Shown here: one piece after another, positions 25,887 to 35,942 of the stretch
Layout: the number at the start of each line of letters is the position of its first letter
Position numbering within the stretch: the first letter of the stretch is position 1
Assembly: GCA_965263325.1 (NCBI GenBank)
Contig: CBDHGY010000001.1
Location: 1-64,000 of the forward strand
Direction: 5' to 3'
Origin: CBDHGY01 sp965263325
GTDB taxonomy: Bacteria; Pseudomonadota; Alphaproteobacteria; Caulobacterales; Hyphomonadaceae
DNA: 64,000 bases
Program-made: the position numbers and the translations under genes
Notes under the pieces: generated by a model
The model's input: only the letters and a program-made list of their open reading frames with translations
What the model was told of the DNA's origin: nothing
The model's database searches: none

Positions 25887-27491
25887 ATGCGCAATTTTTA
25901 TTCATCGGATACCGGCTCGATCGCGCCGATTTTTGCCTTAAGTATCGCGGCGATTATTGGCGTTATTGCGACCACGCTCGCCCTTGCGTCTGACTCTAAA
26001 GCTGCAAATGAGATCCAATACACTGCTGATTCTGCTGCGATTGCTGGCGCAACAGCGTTTGCGACGCTCGAAACACCTAAAGCTGAAGAGCGCTTGAAAC
26101 AGGCATTGAAAGCCGCAGAAGACTACGCTGTGGCAAACAGCAGCTATACGCTGGTCGAGATTGATCTCGATGCTGTGGTGGAGGACGCTTACGGCCAACA
26201 TACGAGCATTGATGTCGAGCTTGAGTTCCAACCTGCCAACGTGATGGCTCGGGTCGCTGGCCGGAGTGGAAACGCGGCAGTGCGCCGGCGCGCGACAGCC
26301 GAAGCGGTTTGGGGATTTCCCCTTTGCGCACTTTCACTGGCGGGGAGTGGGACTGGTATCGGGATGGAAGACACATCCCGCCTAGAGGCAAACAATTGCC
26401 TGATCTGGGCGAATTCGACCGCAAGCAAATCGATGAATTTTCGGGGCGGCTCGACGAGCGCCCGTGGATATTGCTCGGCTGGCCACGTCATCGGCAAGAA
26501 CCTTGCGACACCTACGCCAGAAGAAAAATGCGATGTCATCCCGGATCCGCTGGCCGATTGGAGCCCGCCATCACCTGGAACCTGTCAGACGATAACAGGT
26601 GAGCAAGAGATACTAGAAACGGAGAATTGGAACCAAGGCGATAAGATCTCGCGGCTCTATGTTCTTGCTAATACACTTGAAGTTATTGATCCAACCAATC
26701 CTATCGACACAGGCCCGATCGAAACCGCGATAAAAAACGATGAACCGCTTCCGGCAGCGCTTTCATCGGAGATCGCAGCAGCGTTACAAAAGGCAACCGA
26801 TGACGGGCTCTTGGTCTCAACGGGTAAAGGGAATGATGAACTCGGTGCAGATGGACTCTACACCGGCGGTGCGGTCAAAGGATATTCGCCGATCGACGTT
26901 GCGATGAATATTGGCATCATGGATTACGCAGATAAGGCTTCGTATGCCAACGACCAGTATGTCGATACGCCATCACTAATACTGACCCCCAACACCTATT
27001 GCGGCCTCGATATTTTCCAAGGCCATGTGAAATTCGAACCAGGTGTCTATTTTATTAAGGACGCCCCACTGACCGTGCGCCGCCGCGCAACACTGACAGG
27101 CGAGGGAGTTACAATCATCTTCTCCGGCCAGAATGCCAACCTGAACATAATCGATGAAGCGCGCCTCACCCTCAGCGCGCCGATAGACGGCGACACGGCT
27201 GGTTTCGCAATACTGGAAGATAAGAAGCCCATTTACGATATCGGCATCGCGCCGCGATCGCGGCTTGCAGGAGATGGTGTCGTCAATGCCATCGGCACAA
27301 TTTACCTGCCGCGCCACCATTTTGATATCACAGGCAATGGCAGCGGCCAGCAAGCCTCTCCTTTGCTTCAGATCGTCGCCAATACGGTAAACCTGTCAGG
27401 CAATGGAGCGCTCAGGATCGATTTCGACCCGTCCCAAACACAGGTCCCGGTAGGGATCAAACCGGCCCGGACGGCGCGGCTCGTTAACTAA
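25887..27491 (+). CDS. TadG-like pilus-assembly/secreted protein 1
   Basis: A 534-aa protein with the TadE/TadG N-terminus: a short polar head, then DTGSIAPIFALSIAAIIG and a membrane helix (about residues 10-34), followed by a putative Flp-pilus-assembly domain (AANEIQYTADSAAIAGATAF). The rest is a long extracytoplasmic domain with paired cysteines and a beta-helix-like C-terminal part (YFIKDAPLTVRRRATLTGEG). No other tad/flp genes are near. It has a tandem paralogue directly downstream that shares the same closing PVGIKPARTARLVN. Confidence 0.83.
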   Translation: MRNFYSSDTGSIAPIFALSIAAIIGVIATTLALASDSKAANEIQYTADSAAIAGATAFATLETPKAEERLKQALKAAEDYAVANSSYTLVEIDLDAVVEDAYGQHTSIDVELEFQPANVMARVAGRSGNAAVRRRATAEAVWGFPLCALSLAGSGTGIGMEDTSRLEANNCLIWANSTASKSMNFRGGSTSARGYCSAGHVIGKNLATPTPEEKCDVIPDPLADWSPPSPGTCQTITGEQEILETENWNQGDKISRLYVLANTLEVIDPTNPIDTGPIETAIKNDEPLPAALSSEIAAALQKATDDGLLVSTGKGNDELGADGLYTGGAVKGYSPIDVAMNIGIMDYADKASYANDQYVDTPSLILTPNTYCGLDIFQGHVKFEPGVYFIKDAPLTVRRRATLTGEGVTIIFSGQNANLNIIDEARLTLSAPIDGDTAGFAILEDKKPIYDIGIAPRSRLAGDGVVNAIGTIYLPRHHFDITGNGSGQQASPLLQIVANTVNLSGNGALRIDFDPSQTQVPVGIKPARTARLVN

Positions 27492-27624
27492 ACAGTCTCT
27501 CGGTCATCGGCTTAAAGCCATGAATACCATAGGCTTTTCGATCAAATTTCACTGATCGGCATAAACGCATTTAAGCACTTACAGTGCGATAAAGTTGCGA
27601 ACTGCAGACTAGCGAAATTGATTA

Positions 27625-29233
27625 ATGAGACGATACTTCTCATCTCAAGCGGGCTCAATTGCCCCGATATTTGCCCTGAGCATAGCGGCAATCATTGGCG
27701 TTATCGCAACGACCCTTGCGCTCGCTGCTGACTCAAAAGCTGCGAATGAAGTCCAGTATACTGCCGATTCCGCAGCGATTGCCGGCGCGACCGTGTTTGC
27801 AACCCTCGAAACGCCGAAAGCGGACGAACGTCTGCAACAAGCCCTGCAAGCAGCTGAAGACTATGCTGTTGCCAATAGTGATTACACGCTGGTCGAAATT
27901 GCCCTCGACGCCGTGACAGAAGACTCTTACGGGCAGCAAACCAAAATTGATGTCGAATTAGAGTTTCAACCCGCTAGCATCATGGCGCGTGTTGCCGGAC
28001 GAAGCGGCAACGCCTCTGTTCGACGGAGCGCGACAGCGGAGGCCACCTGGGGGTTCCCGCTTTGCGTGCTTTCGCTCGCTGATGGCGGCTCAGGCGTCCA
28101 CGCAGAAGGCAACGCTTCTCTAAACGCTGAAAACTGCATTGTCTGGTCAAACTCGCTCGCAACGAACTCCATGGAATTTCGCGGCGGCAGAATGGAAGCG
28201 CGCAGCTTCTGCGCCGCAGGCGGTGTTGTCGGGTCGAACCGGTCCTTCCCTCCCGCTGAAAGCGAATGTAACGCTATCCCAAATCCGCTTGCGGATTGGA
28301 AACCTGTTGGCCCCGGCACCTGCCAGACACCGCCAGCAGGGTTTGAAACGTCAAATGCAGACGAATTGCTGCTTGCAATATCGGGGTTCGCAAACTCGAT
28401 TATTGATCGCATGGCAACAGATGCAGGCGGCGGCGCGGTAGGAATGGCCGCCGCGATGGCAGATGCGAACAACTTTCTCGCAGGCGGTATCGGCGGTCTA
28501 CGCATTAATAGATGCTGATGGGAAATTTAGAGCCGGGCCAGCAGAAGGCTTGACGCTTGAAGAGCTTCTCCAAATTGCTGGCCAGATTGATAATGTTGAT
28601 CCATCTCTCTACGATGGCGATACGTATTCACTATCTCCTACAGCTACAATTAACCCGGGCACATATTGCGGCCTCGATGTAGCGTACGGACATCTAAAAA
28701 TGACACCCGGCATCTATCACATCAAAGATGCACCGCTAACGGTGAGACGTCGCGGAACGCTTACGGGCGAAGGCGTAACGATTGTGCTTTCAGGTAGGGA
28801 GGCAAGATTCAGCATCTTGGACGAAGGCCGATTAACTCTCACGGCACCGAAAGAAGGTGATACCGCAGGGTTTGCTCTCGTGGAAGACGTTATGCGTTAC
28901 AACGCAGCACCAGAGAAATCAGGATCTGGCGGAAGCAAACCAAGATTCGGTTTCTTGAGTGGGGCGTCCTCAAGAAGCTCGGCAAAAATGCCGCTCATGT
29001 CCCGATTAACCGGTAGCGGGACCATTAATGCCATCGGAACGATCTACCTGCCTCATCATGATTTCAAAATTTCTGGCTCGGGTGCCGGTGAGCAAGCCTC
29101 GCCGCTCTTACAGATCGTCGCCAACCGGGTATTGATGAAGGAAAACGGCAAACTCAGCATCGAATTTGATCCAACGCAAACCGAGGTCCCTGTCGGGATC
29201 AAACCAGCGCGAACCGCAAGACTTGTGAATTAA
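27625..29233 (+). pseudogene. TadG-like protein 2, frameshifted tandem copy
   Basis: A paralogue of the gene before it. The first frame (27625-28518, 297 aa) matches the N-terminal half and ends LRINRC; the second frame (usable from 28463, 256 aa, to 29233) matches the C-terminal half and ends with the same PVGIKPARTARLVN. Together they equal the length of copy 1. Shifting by one base between 28463 and 28518 joins DADGKFRAGPAEGLTLEEL with its counterpart in copy 1, so one base was inserted (or two lost). Both halves keep clean coding character, so the event is recent or a sequencing error. Confidence 0.8.
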
Positions 29234-29316
29234 TTGCTGTTGGCACCAAAAGGTGCTTGCCTCCCCCCCCGACTCTCCGCTACTGAGCAGCCGTTTGGCC
29301 TGAAGGAGAGCGGCAT

Positions 29317-32300
29317 ATGCCCAAGCGTACCGATATTGAGTCTATCCTCGTCATCGGTGCCGGTCCTATCATAATCGGGCAAGCTTGCGAGTTTGACTAT
29401 TCCGGCGTTCAGGCAATCAAAGCGCTGAAAGATGAGGGTTACCGCGTCATCCTCGTTAACTCCAATCCGGCAACGATCATGACAGATCCGGATCTCGCAG
29501 ACGCAACCTATATCGAACCGATCACGCCGGACTTTGTCGAAAAGATCATTGCGCGGGAAAAGCCAGATGCCCTTCTTCCGACTATGGGTGGACAGACCGC
29601 GCTGAACTGTGCGCTCGATCTGCAAAAGGCAGGCATCCTCGAAAAGCACAATGTCGAACTGATTGGCGCAAAAGCAGACGCGATTGAAAAAGCCGAAGAC
29701 CGTGAACTGTTCCGCCAGGCCATGGCGAAAATTGGCCTTGAAAATCCGCGCGCTGAAATCGTCGAAGCGCCGAAACGCGAAGATGGCACTTTCGATCGCC
29801 ATGCCGGTCTCGCTATCGCGATGAATGTTCTCGATGAAATTGGCCTGCCCGCGATCATTCGCCCTGCTTTCACGCTCGGCGGAACTGGCGGCGGCGTCGC
29901 ATACAATAAGGAAGAATATGAAGAGATCTGCCGGCGCGGACTGGCAGCATCGCCGGTCGCCCAGATCCTTGTTGATGAGAGCCTGCTCGGTTGGAAAGAA
30001 TATGAGATGGAGGTCGTGCGCGACAAAGCCGACAACGCCATCATTATTTGCTCGATCGAAAATATCGATCCTATGGGCGTCCATACAGGCGACTCAATCA
30101 CTGTTGCGCCTGCCCTGACCCTGTCCGACCGAGAATACCAGGTCATGCGGAATGCCTCCCTGGCCGTACTCCGCGAGATCGGTGTGGAGACCGGCGGTTC
30201 AAACGTACAATTTGCCGTTAATCCGAAAGACGGCCGCCTCGTTGTTATCGAGATGAACCCGCGCGTGTCTCGCTCATCTGCGCTCGCCTCGAAAGCTACC
30301 GGGTTCCCGATTGCGAAAGTCGCGGCAAAGCTCGCCGTTGGCTATACGCTTGATGAGCTCGATAACGACATCACTGGCGTTACACCAGCCAGTTTTGAAC
30401 CGACGATAGATTATGTCGTCACCAAGATACCTCGGTTTGCATTCGAAAAGTATCGCGGTGCGGAAACAACGCTTTCAACTGCCATGAAGTCTGTCGGTGA
30501 AGCCATGGCGATTGGACGTTCGTTCCAGGAAAGTTTTCAGAAGGCTCTTTGTTCGTTGGAAACTGGCCTCAATGGCTTAAACGAAATCGAGTTCGACACG
30601 CTAGATGAAGTTCGCGCGGCGCTGGTTGTTCAGTCACCGGACCGGTTGCGCGTTGTCGCTCAAGCTCTTCGTATGGGTTTGTCCATTGAAGATGTCTACG
30701 CAATTACGAGCATCGATCTTTGGTTCTTGCGCCAGATCGCGAGTATCGTTGAAACCGAGGCCAACATTCGCCGTGATGGATTGCCGGAACACGCGTTCGG
30801 CATGACGCAGCTGAAGTCTATGGGCTTTTCCGACGCCCGCCTTGGTGAACTTGTCAACCACAATGAAGGCTGGGTCCGCGGACTGCGCCACGCGATGAAT
30901 GTTCGTCCTGTTTACAAACGTATAGATACTTGCGCGGCAGAGTTTGCAGCCAAGACTCCATATCTGTATTCAACCTATGAGCATCCCGCCTATGGCGCTG
31001 ACGGGCCTGATTGCGAAGCGCTGCCGTCAGGCCGGAAAAAAGCGATTATACTTGGCGGTGGACCAAACCGTATCGGCCAAGGCATCGAATTCGATTATTG
31101 TTGTTGCCATGCGGCTTTTGCAATGGCCGACCTCGGCATCGAGTCTGTCATGGTCAATTGCAATCCCGAAACAGTGTCCACAGACTATGATACATCCGAC
31201 AGGCTTTATTTTGAGCCACTCACAGAAGAACATGTCGGTGAGATCATCTATAAAGAGCAAGGTGCCGGAGAGCTCGCAGGTGTCATCGTCCAGTTTGGAG
31301 GGCAAACCCCGCTAAAGCTCGCGACACCGCTGCATGAGAAAGGCGTTCCAATTCTCGGCACGAGCCCTGTGTCAATCGATCTCGCGGAAGACCGCCAACA
31401 ATTTGCTGCCTTGCTCGATAATCTAAATATTCAGCAGGCACCTTCAGCAACCGCAAAAACAGAAGGTGAGGCGCTCAAAGCCGCGAACGAGCTCGGCTAT
31501 CCTGTTATGCTTCGTCCAAGCTTCGTCCTGGGCGGGCGCGCCATGGAGATTTGCCGGAGTGACGATGACATCCGCTCATTCGCAAGCGAGGCCCTGCAGG
31601 CGGCACGCGAAGCATCTAACGGTGCAGACGCCTCACTCTTTCTTGATCGATACCTATCGGACGCAAGTGAGGTCGATGTCGACGCAATTTGTGACGGCTC
31701 AAATGTACACATCGCTGGCATCATGGAGCATATCGAAGAAGCCGGTGTCCACTCAGGTGACAGCGCATGTGCACTCCCCCCTTACACACTTTCACCGGCG
31801 ATCCAGGGCCGACTTGCTGAACAAACCATTGCCCTTGCGAAAGCGCTGAAAGTGCGCGGGCTCATTAATATTCAGTTCGCGGTAAAAGGCGATGAAATAT
31901 TTGTTCTCGAAGCAAATCCTCGCGCCAGCCGGACGGTCCCATTCGTGGCAAAAGCCGTTGGCGCACCTATCGCAGGTGTCGCAGCGAAAATCATGGCTGG
32001 CAGCGACCTCACCTCCTTCGATCTGTCGAACGCAACACCAAACAGAATGGCGGTGAAAGAAGCCGTCTTCCCATTTGCGCGCTTTCAAGGCGTCGACCCC
32101 GTGCTCGGCCCAGAAATGCGCTCAACGGGGGAAGTCATGGGTTGGGATGATGATTTTGCTGCAGCGTTTCTAAAGGCGCAAATTGCGGGCGGCACAAGAC
32201 TTCCAACCGAAGGTACGGTCTTCATTTCGTTAAAAGACAGCGACAAGGCCAGCATTGTGGACACCGCAAAAGATCTCATTTCCATGGGCTTCAAGCTGAT

Positions 32301-32613
32301 CGCCACGCAGGGCACAGCCACCTATCTCAGCGAGCAAGGAATTGCGGTTGAACGGGTAAACAAAGTTCTGGAAGGCCAACCACACATCGTTGACGAGATG
32401 ATCAATGGGAATGTCCAACTTGTCTTTAACACGACGGAAGGTGCCCAATCTCTGATAGACAGCGCAGACATCCGAAAAACAGCGGTCGGGCGTAGTATCC
32501 CATATTTTACAACTTTGGCAGCGTCTATTGCCTCGGTTCAGGCTATTACCGTCTTGAAAACAAAGCAACTTTCAGTCGCGCCCTTGCAATCCACAGTCAC
32601 CACTACCACTTGA
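29317..32613 (+). CDS. carB: Carbamoyl-phosphate synthase large subunit
   Basis: A 1098-aa enzyme making carbamoyl phosphate from bicarbonate, ATP and the ammonia delivered by CarA, for arginine and pyrimidine synthesis. Two ATP-grasp halves are visible, beginning VIGAGPIIIGQACEFDYSG and ILGGGPNRIGQGIEFDYCC. Metal/ATP loops VIEMNPRVSRSSALASK and VLEANPRASRTVPFVAK follow, then the C-terminal allosteric MGS-like domain (FISLKDSDKASIVDTAK). Full length. GAAGGAGAG gives a strong ribosome site. carA is outside the window. Confidence 0.98.
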   Translation: MPKRTDIESILVIGAGPIIIGQACEFDYSGVQAIKALKDEGYRVILVNSNPATIMTDPDLADATYIEPITPDFVEKIIAREKPDALLPTMGGQTALNCALDLQKAGILEKHNVELIGAKADAIEKAEDRELFRQAMAKIGLENPRAEIVEAPKREDGTFDRHAGLAIAMNVLDEIGLPAIIRPAFTLGGTGGGVAYNKEEYEEICRRGLAASPVAQILVDESLLGWKEYEMEVVRDKADNAIIICSIENIDPMGVHTGDSITVAPALTLSDREYQVMRNASLAVLREIGVETGGSNVQFAVNPKDGRLVVIEMNPRVSRSSALASKATGFPIAKVAAKLAVGYTLDELDNDITGVTPASFEPTIDYVVTKIPRFAFEKYRGAETTLSTAMKSVGEAMAIGRSFQESFQKALCSLETGLNGLNEIEFDTLDEVRAALVVQSPDRLRVVAQALRMGLSIEDVYAITSIDLWFLRQIASIVETEANIRRDGLPEHAFGMTQLKSMGFSDARLGELVNHNEGWVRGLRHAMNVRPVYKRIDTCAAEFAAKTPYLYSTYEHPAYGADGPDCEALPSGRKKAIILGGGPNRIGQGIEFDYCCCHAAFAMADLGIESVMVNCNPETVSTDYDTSDRLYFEPLTEEHVGEIIYKEQGAGELAGVIVQFGGQTPLKLATPLHEKGVPILGTSPVSIDLAEDRQQFAALLDNLNIQQAPSATAKTEGEALKAANELGYPVMLRPSFVLGGRAMEICRSDDDIRSFASEALQAAREASNGADASLFLDRYLSDASEVDVDAICDGSNVHIAGIMEHIEEAGVHSGDSACALPPYTLSPAIQGRLAEQTIALAKALKVRGLINIQFAVKGDEIFVLEANPRASRTVPFVAKAVGAPIAGVAAKIMAGSDLTSFDLSNATPNRMAVKEAVFPFARFQGVDPVLGPEMRSTGEVMGWDDDFAAAFLKAQIAGGTRLPTEGTVFISLKDSDKASIVDTAKDLISMGFKLIATQGTATYLSEQGIAVERVNKVLEGQPHIVDEMINGNVQLVFNTTEGAQSLIDSADIRKTAVGRSIPYFTTLAASIASVQAITVLKTKQLSVAPLQSTVTTTT

Positions 32614-32666
32614 CCTAGCGTGCGTTTGGCAGGACCATCGCATCCTTGATTCAATGGAATAATAAA

Positions 32667-33140
32667 ATGCAACGGATCCCTATGACAGCCGAGGGCCATG
32701 CGGCTCTTGAAGCAGAAATCAAGCAACTGAAGTCAGTTGAGCGCCCGAATATCATTCAGGCGATCGCGACCGCGCGCGAACATGGCGACCTTTCTGAGAA
32801 CGCAGAGTATCATGCCGCCAAGGAAAAGCAGAGCTTCATTGAAGGACGCATCAAGGAGATTGAATCGAAGCTATCGCTTGCCGAAGTTATCGATCTATCC
32901 AAAGTGTCCGGTTCGAAAGTCGTATTCGGTGCGACAGTGACTTTGATCGATGTCGAGACCGAAAAAGAAGTGACTTACAAGATCGTTGGTGAGGACGAAG
33001 CCAGCATCGAAGCCGGTAAAGTCTCCAACACCTCGCCCATCGCCCGCGCTCTCATCGGCAAAGAAGAAGGCGATGAGGTTGAGGTCGCTGCGCCCGGCGG
33101 TGCCCGAGGATATGAAATTGCGGGTGTGAGTTACAAATAA
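32667..33140 (+). CDS. greA: Transcription elongation factor GreA
   Basis: About 157 aa. Binds RNA polymerase and stimulates cleavage of backtracked transcripts. The N-terminal coiled coil carries the acidic tip in AREHGDLSENAEYHAAKE, and the FKBP-like C-terminal domain holds NTSPIARALIGKEEGDEV. The start at 32667 (MQRIPMTAEGHAAL) matches other GreA proteins; a TTG at 32646 is less likely. It is 53 bases after carB, an order common in alphaproteobacteria. Confidence 0.96.
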   Translation: MQRIPMTAEGHAALEAEIKQLKSVERPNIIQAIATAREHGDLSENAEYHAAKEKQSFIEGRIKEIESKLSLAEVIDLSKVSGSKVVFGATVTLIDVETEKEVTYKIVGEDEASIEAGKVSNTSPIARALIGKEEGDEVEVAAPGGARGYEIAGVSYK

Positions 33141-33143
33141 GCG

Positions 33144-33815
33144 CTAGCTCGCGTCAGGTGCCGACTTGCGCTTGGCAGACGCCCTCGACGTTGGAAACTC
33201 GTTCATAAAGAAAAGATATAGCTGATCCTGCTTGTCAGGATCAGCTATATGTCGATCCCAAACAGTACGAGCATGAACGCACGATGGAAGTTTGAGCATG
33301 TAAGCTGGTCGATCTGCCTCTGTGGCGTTCTGAACAGCGGCAGCCGCCATGTTAAGCTTGTGGTCTGAGTTTTCGCCAAAGTGCTTCCCGGCATAGACTT
33401 CCAGAAATGGTCCAAACTCTTCCCAAACTGGTATTAAGTCTTCTGCAAGCCAGATGACCTCTCCAACTTCCATGTTCATTGCCATTTGAACAGCCGCGTT
33501 TTCTAATGCAGGGTTTGCACCGGCCTCACGTATAATGAGACGCATGTAATCGCTTTGGCATTGGCAGGCTGGGCGCATGAGCGTTTGAACGCATGTCACC
33601 GCGGCCTCGTAACAGGCTGGAACCTTATCGACAAAGTGCTCAACGCAAACTTCAACTTCATCTGTACGCGTCAACATGTCTTCGAAATCATAAGCTGGCG
33701 CGGCAGCCTCGGCAGGCGGCTCAGCAATTGGCCCGGCAGATGATCCGCCAGGCGAGCACGCCGCCATCGCAAGGCAACCAAGCCCCAGAAGCATGAATAA
33801 AAACGCCCTGTTCAT
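33144..33815 (-). CDS. Lipoprotein of unknown function
   Basis: A 223-aa protein with a lipoprotein signal peptide ending in the lipobox AMAAC (Cys20). It has a short proline/alanine-rich spacer and then a helical domain with several cysteines (VEVCVEH, PACYEAA, VTCVQ, PACQCQ) that may form disulfides in the periplasm. I do not recognise a family. It is convergent with greA, only three bases away. A 15-bp perfect inverted repeat lies inside the 3' part of the gene. Confidence 0.72.
   Translation of the reverse strand: MNRAFLFMLLGLGCLAMAACSPGGSSAGPIAEPPAEAAAPAYDFEDMLTRTDEVEVCVEHFVDKVPACYEAAVTCVQTLMRPACQCQSDYMRLIIREAGANPALENAAVQMAMNMEVGEVIWLAEDLIPVWEEFGPFLEVYAGKHFGENSDHKLNMAAAAVQNATEADRPAYMLKLPSCVHARTVWDRHIADPDKQDQLYLFFMNEFPTSRASAKRKSAPDAS
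33216..33250. repeat. Perfect 15-bp inverted repeat inside a coding region
   Basis: Arms ATATAGCTGATCCTG (33216-33230) and CAGGATCAGCTATAT (33236-33250) with a five-base loop. On the coding strand it spells IADPDKQDQLY near the end of the lipoprotein gene. The hairpin would be strong in RNA or single-stranded DNA and, in the other direction, lies just past greA, so it might limit read-through of the convergent transcript. Confidence 0.8.
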
Positions 33816-33861
33816 GAAAAGAGTGTCACACAGATAAAATTAAATCTGGCTAAGAAACTCG

Positions 33862-35025
33862 ATGAAAACTGAACAATCCCCCTCCCCAGAATCAGTTTTC
33901 TTTGGCAGTCTGCAACCTGGAGTATTTGCAAAGTTTCGCCTCCCAATGTCTTCAAATTCTACTCATTTCGGCCCATCTATCTGGGCGGTGTCTGACGGAC
34001 GGGCAGGAAACGCTGCGCAAGTACGCGCGATTGCTCAGGCGCTGAGCGAAACTCATCGGTGGATGAAGATCGCGCACATAAACGGTGCAGCGCACCAAGC
34101 AAACGCTATTACACTTACCCCCGGCAAACCGTGGACATGGCTCCCATCAAAATATTGGGCTGCGCCTTTGTTTGCTCTGCCAAAAGATCAACGCGAACTG
34201 CTGCACGGCCCCCCGCCGACCGTTTGGCTGGGTGCCGGGCGCCGGACCGCCCCATACTCAGTTCAAATGCGAGCATTGTCTGCGGGAAACACGGTAACTG
34301 TGCATATTCTCGATCCGCACATAAACCCTCAGGCATTCGATTTACTCGTCACACCAGCGCACGATAATCTCATCGGAGATAACGTCATCACAACGACGGG
34401 CTCCCCGGCATACTTTTCAGCAGACGATATCGAAGCTGCAGGAAATGCTTTTGCAAATCTGGCAGACGAAACCGCAAAGTCGGCAGTCGTTATACTTGGC
34501 GGGAACTCTAAAACGCATCGCTTCACGGACCGCGCAGCAAAACGCCTTATTGGCCAACTCAAATTGCTGGGAGATCAAGGATGGCGGTTCCGAATTACAG
34601 CGTCGCGCCGCACACCAGTCGAAACGCGGGCGATGTTTCGCAAATTCGCTGAAAATAACGGCGCGCTGTACTGGGAAGGAGCTGCGGACGGCCCTAATCC
34701 ATATCTCGCTTGGCTCATATTTTCTGACGTCGCCATCGTTACAGAAGACAGCGCAAACATGCTCTCTGACGCGGCCTATCACGGATTGCCGGTTCACATC
34801 GCGCGGCTGGAAGGTAGTAGTAACAAGTTCGCTCGCTTACACGACAGTTTCGTCAAGCATGGGTGTGCGCGCTGGTTCGAGGGACACCTCGACACTTGGG
34901 ATTACATTCCGCTACGTGAAGCTGACCGGGTCGCCGACGCCGTCGTCGAATCACTCCTGAAACGCCATCCGCAGCCTGATCTGGGCAAAGCACCCGGTAA
35001 AATTGTTACGCCAGACTGGCTGTAG
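33862..35025 (+). CDS. ELM1-like (mitochondrial fission ELM1 family) protein
   Basis: A 387-aa protein of the ELM1 family, related to glycosyltransferase-B folds. The hallmarks are AVSDGRAGNAAQVRAIAQAL, the central LGGNSKTHRF and VTEDSANMLSDAAYHGLPVH, the typical nucleotide-sugar-binding turn near the C-terminus. The function in bacteria is not settled; a glycosyltransferase role in the envelope is plausible. The first 28 residues before MSSNSTHFG have no family character, so the real start may be at 33946. Zur lies just downstream on the same strand. Confidence 0.85.
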   Translation: MKTEQSPSPESVFFGSLQPGVFAKFRLPMSSNSTHFGPSIWAVSDGRAGNAAQVRAIAQALSETHRWMKIAHINGAAHQANAITLTPGKPWTWLPSKYWAAPLFALPKDQRELLHGPPPTVWLGAGRRTAPYSVQMRALSAGNTVTVHILDPHINPQAFDLLVTPAHDNLIGDNVITTTGSPAYFSADDIEAAGNAFANLADETAKSAVVILGGNSKTHRFTDRAAKRLIGQLKLLGDQGWRFRITASRRTPVETRAMFRKFAENNGALYWEGAADGPNPYLAWLIFSDVAIVTEDSANMLSDAAYHGLPVHIARLEGSSNKFARLHDSFVKHGCARWFEGHLDTWDYIPLREADRVADAVVESLLKRHPQPDLGKAPGKIVTPDWL

Positions 35026-35064
35026 CCCCTTCACTTTTTGTCCCAAACATCGGAAATTGAATGC

Positions 35065-35535
35065 ATGGTACATGAACATACGCATGCGAACACGCCTTGC
35101 AGTCCAGCAGATGTAGATGCTTTTCTCGCTGAAGCAGATGATATTGCAGCACGGAGAGGCCAGCGGATGACCAAAATCCGCCGCAAGGTCCTGCGGTTGC
35201 TCTTGGAAAGCGACGAGCCAGCAAAAGCCTATGACTTACTTGCAAATCTAGATGGAGAAGGTGCCGCAAAGCCGCCAACAATCTACCGCGCCCTCGACTT
35301 CCTTCAGGAAGTCGGCCTCGCGCACAAAATCGAAAGCCTAAATGCTTATGTCGCTTGCGGTCACGCCGGGCATGCACATTCGGCAGTTTTCATGATTTGT
35401 AATCAGTGTGGAAAAACTGTTGAGCTACATGCTGAACACACGGTCGGCACTTTGGAAAAAGTCACGGAAAATGCCGGTTTCAAAATGACAACGGCGGTGA
35501 TCGAAGTTCGCGGAGATTGCAAAAAATGCGATTGA
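35065..35535 (+). CDS. zur: Zur, zinc-responsive Fur-family repressor
   Basis: About 156 aa. The winged helix is GQRMTKIRRKVLRLLLE to PPTIYRALDFLQEVGLAHK. The metal sites include CGHAGHAHS and HTVGT, and the structural zinc pairs are CNQCGK and CKKCD. Zur proteins repress zinc uptake genes when zinc is high. No zinc transporter gene is in the window. ATG at 35065 is preferred over a TTG at 35038. The next gene starts inside its last codons (35526), so the two are co-translated. Confidence 0.9.
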   Translation: MVHEHTHANTPCSPADVDAFLAEADDIAARRGQRMTKIRRKVLRLLLESDEPAKAYDLLANLDGEGAAKPPTIYRALDFLQEVGLAHKIESLNAYVACGHAGHAHSAVFMICNQCGKTVELHAEHTVGTLEKVTENAGFKMTTAVIEVRGDCKKCD

Positions 35536-35942
35536 TTGCGCAACTCATTGTGATTGGCTTTTGCTCGACGTTTCTTGCCGCCGCAGACGAAATGTCCGAA
35601 GTGCATGCGGCGGGCCATTGGTCAGGATGTGTTTTCCAGGAAGGCTTCGATCCGTATCCCATCCGCATCAGCCCGCGCCCAGCTCCAACATTACAGGTCG
35701 AGTACCCCAACCTATGTACTGGGTATCACACACCGCGCGAAGAAGGTTGGCCAAGTGACGCGGTCGAAGTGATTACAAAAAGCACCGATATTTGCATCCC
35801 CAGCGTGGATCTTGATTATAGTTTCCAAGACGGGCTCTTGCGGATTGATTATTTGATAGACGGTAACCCGTACGCCTTATTGCAGCGGGTTGATCCAAAA
35901 AGCAAAACGCCAAGCTGTGAACCGAGCGAGCTCTCTTCGTGA
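35526..35942 (+). CDS. Secreted protein of unknown function, zur operon
   Basis: About 138 aa with a signal peptide (IAQLIVIGFCSTFLAAADE) and no later membrane helix. The mature part has four cysteines (SGCVFQ, NLCTGY, DICIPS, PSCEPS), which suits a small periplasmic disulfide-bonded domain. Its start overlaps the zur stop by ten bases and its stop overlaps the start of the thioesterase gene. Translational coupling to zur hints at a zinc link, but no metal motif is visible. Confidence 0.7.
   Translation: MRLIAQLIVIGFCSTFLAAADEMSEVHAAGHWSGCVFQEGFDPYPIRISPRPAPTLQVEYPNLCTGYHTPREEGWPSDAVEVITKSTDICIPSVDLDYSFQDGLLRIDYLIDGNPYALLQRVDPKSKTPSCEPSELSS

Noticed and set aside
29242..29262. GCACC-AAAA-GGTGC hairpin before carB as a terminator or leader
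   Set aside because: A five-base stem followed by C-rich sequence is too weak for either call.
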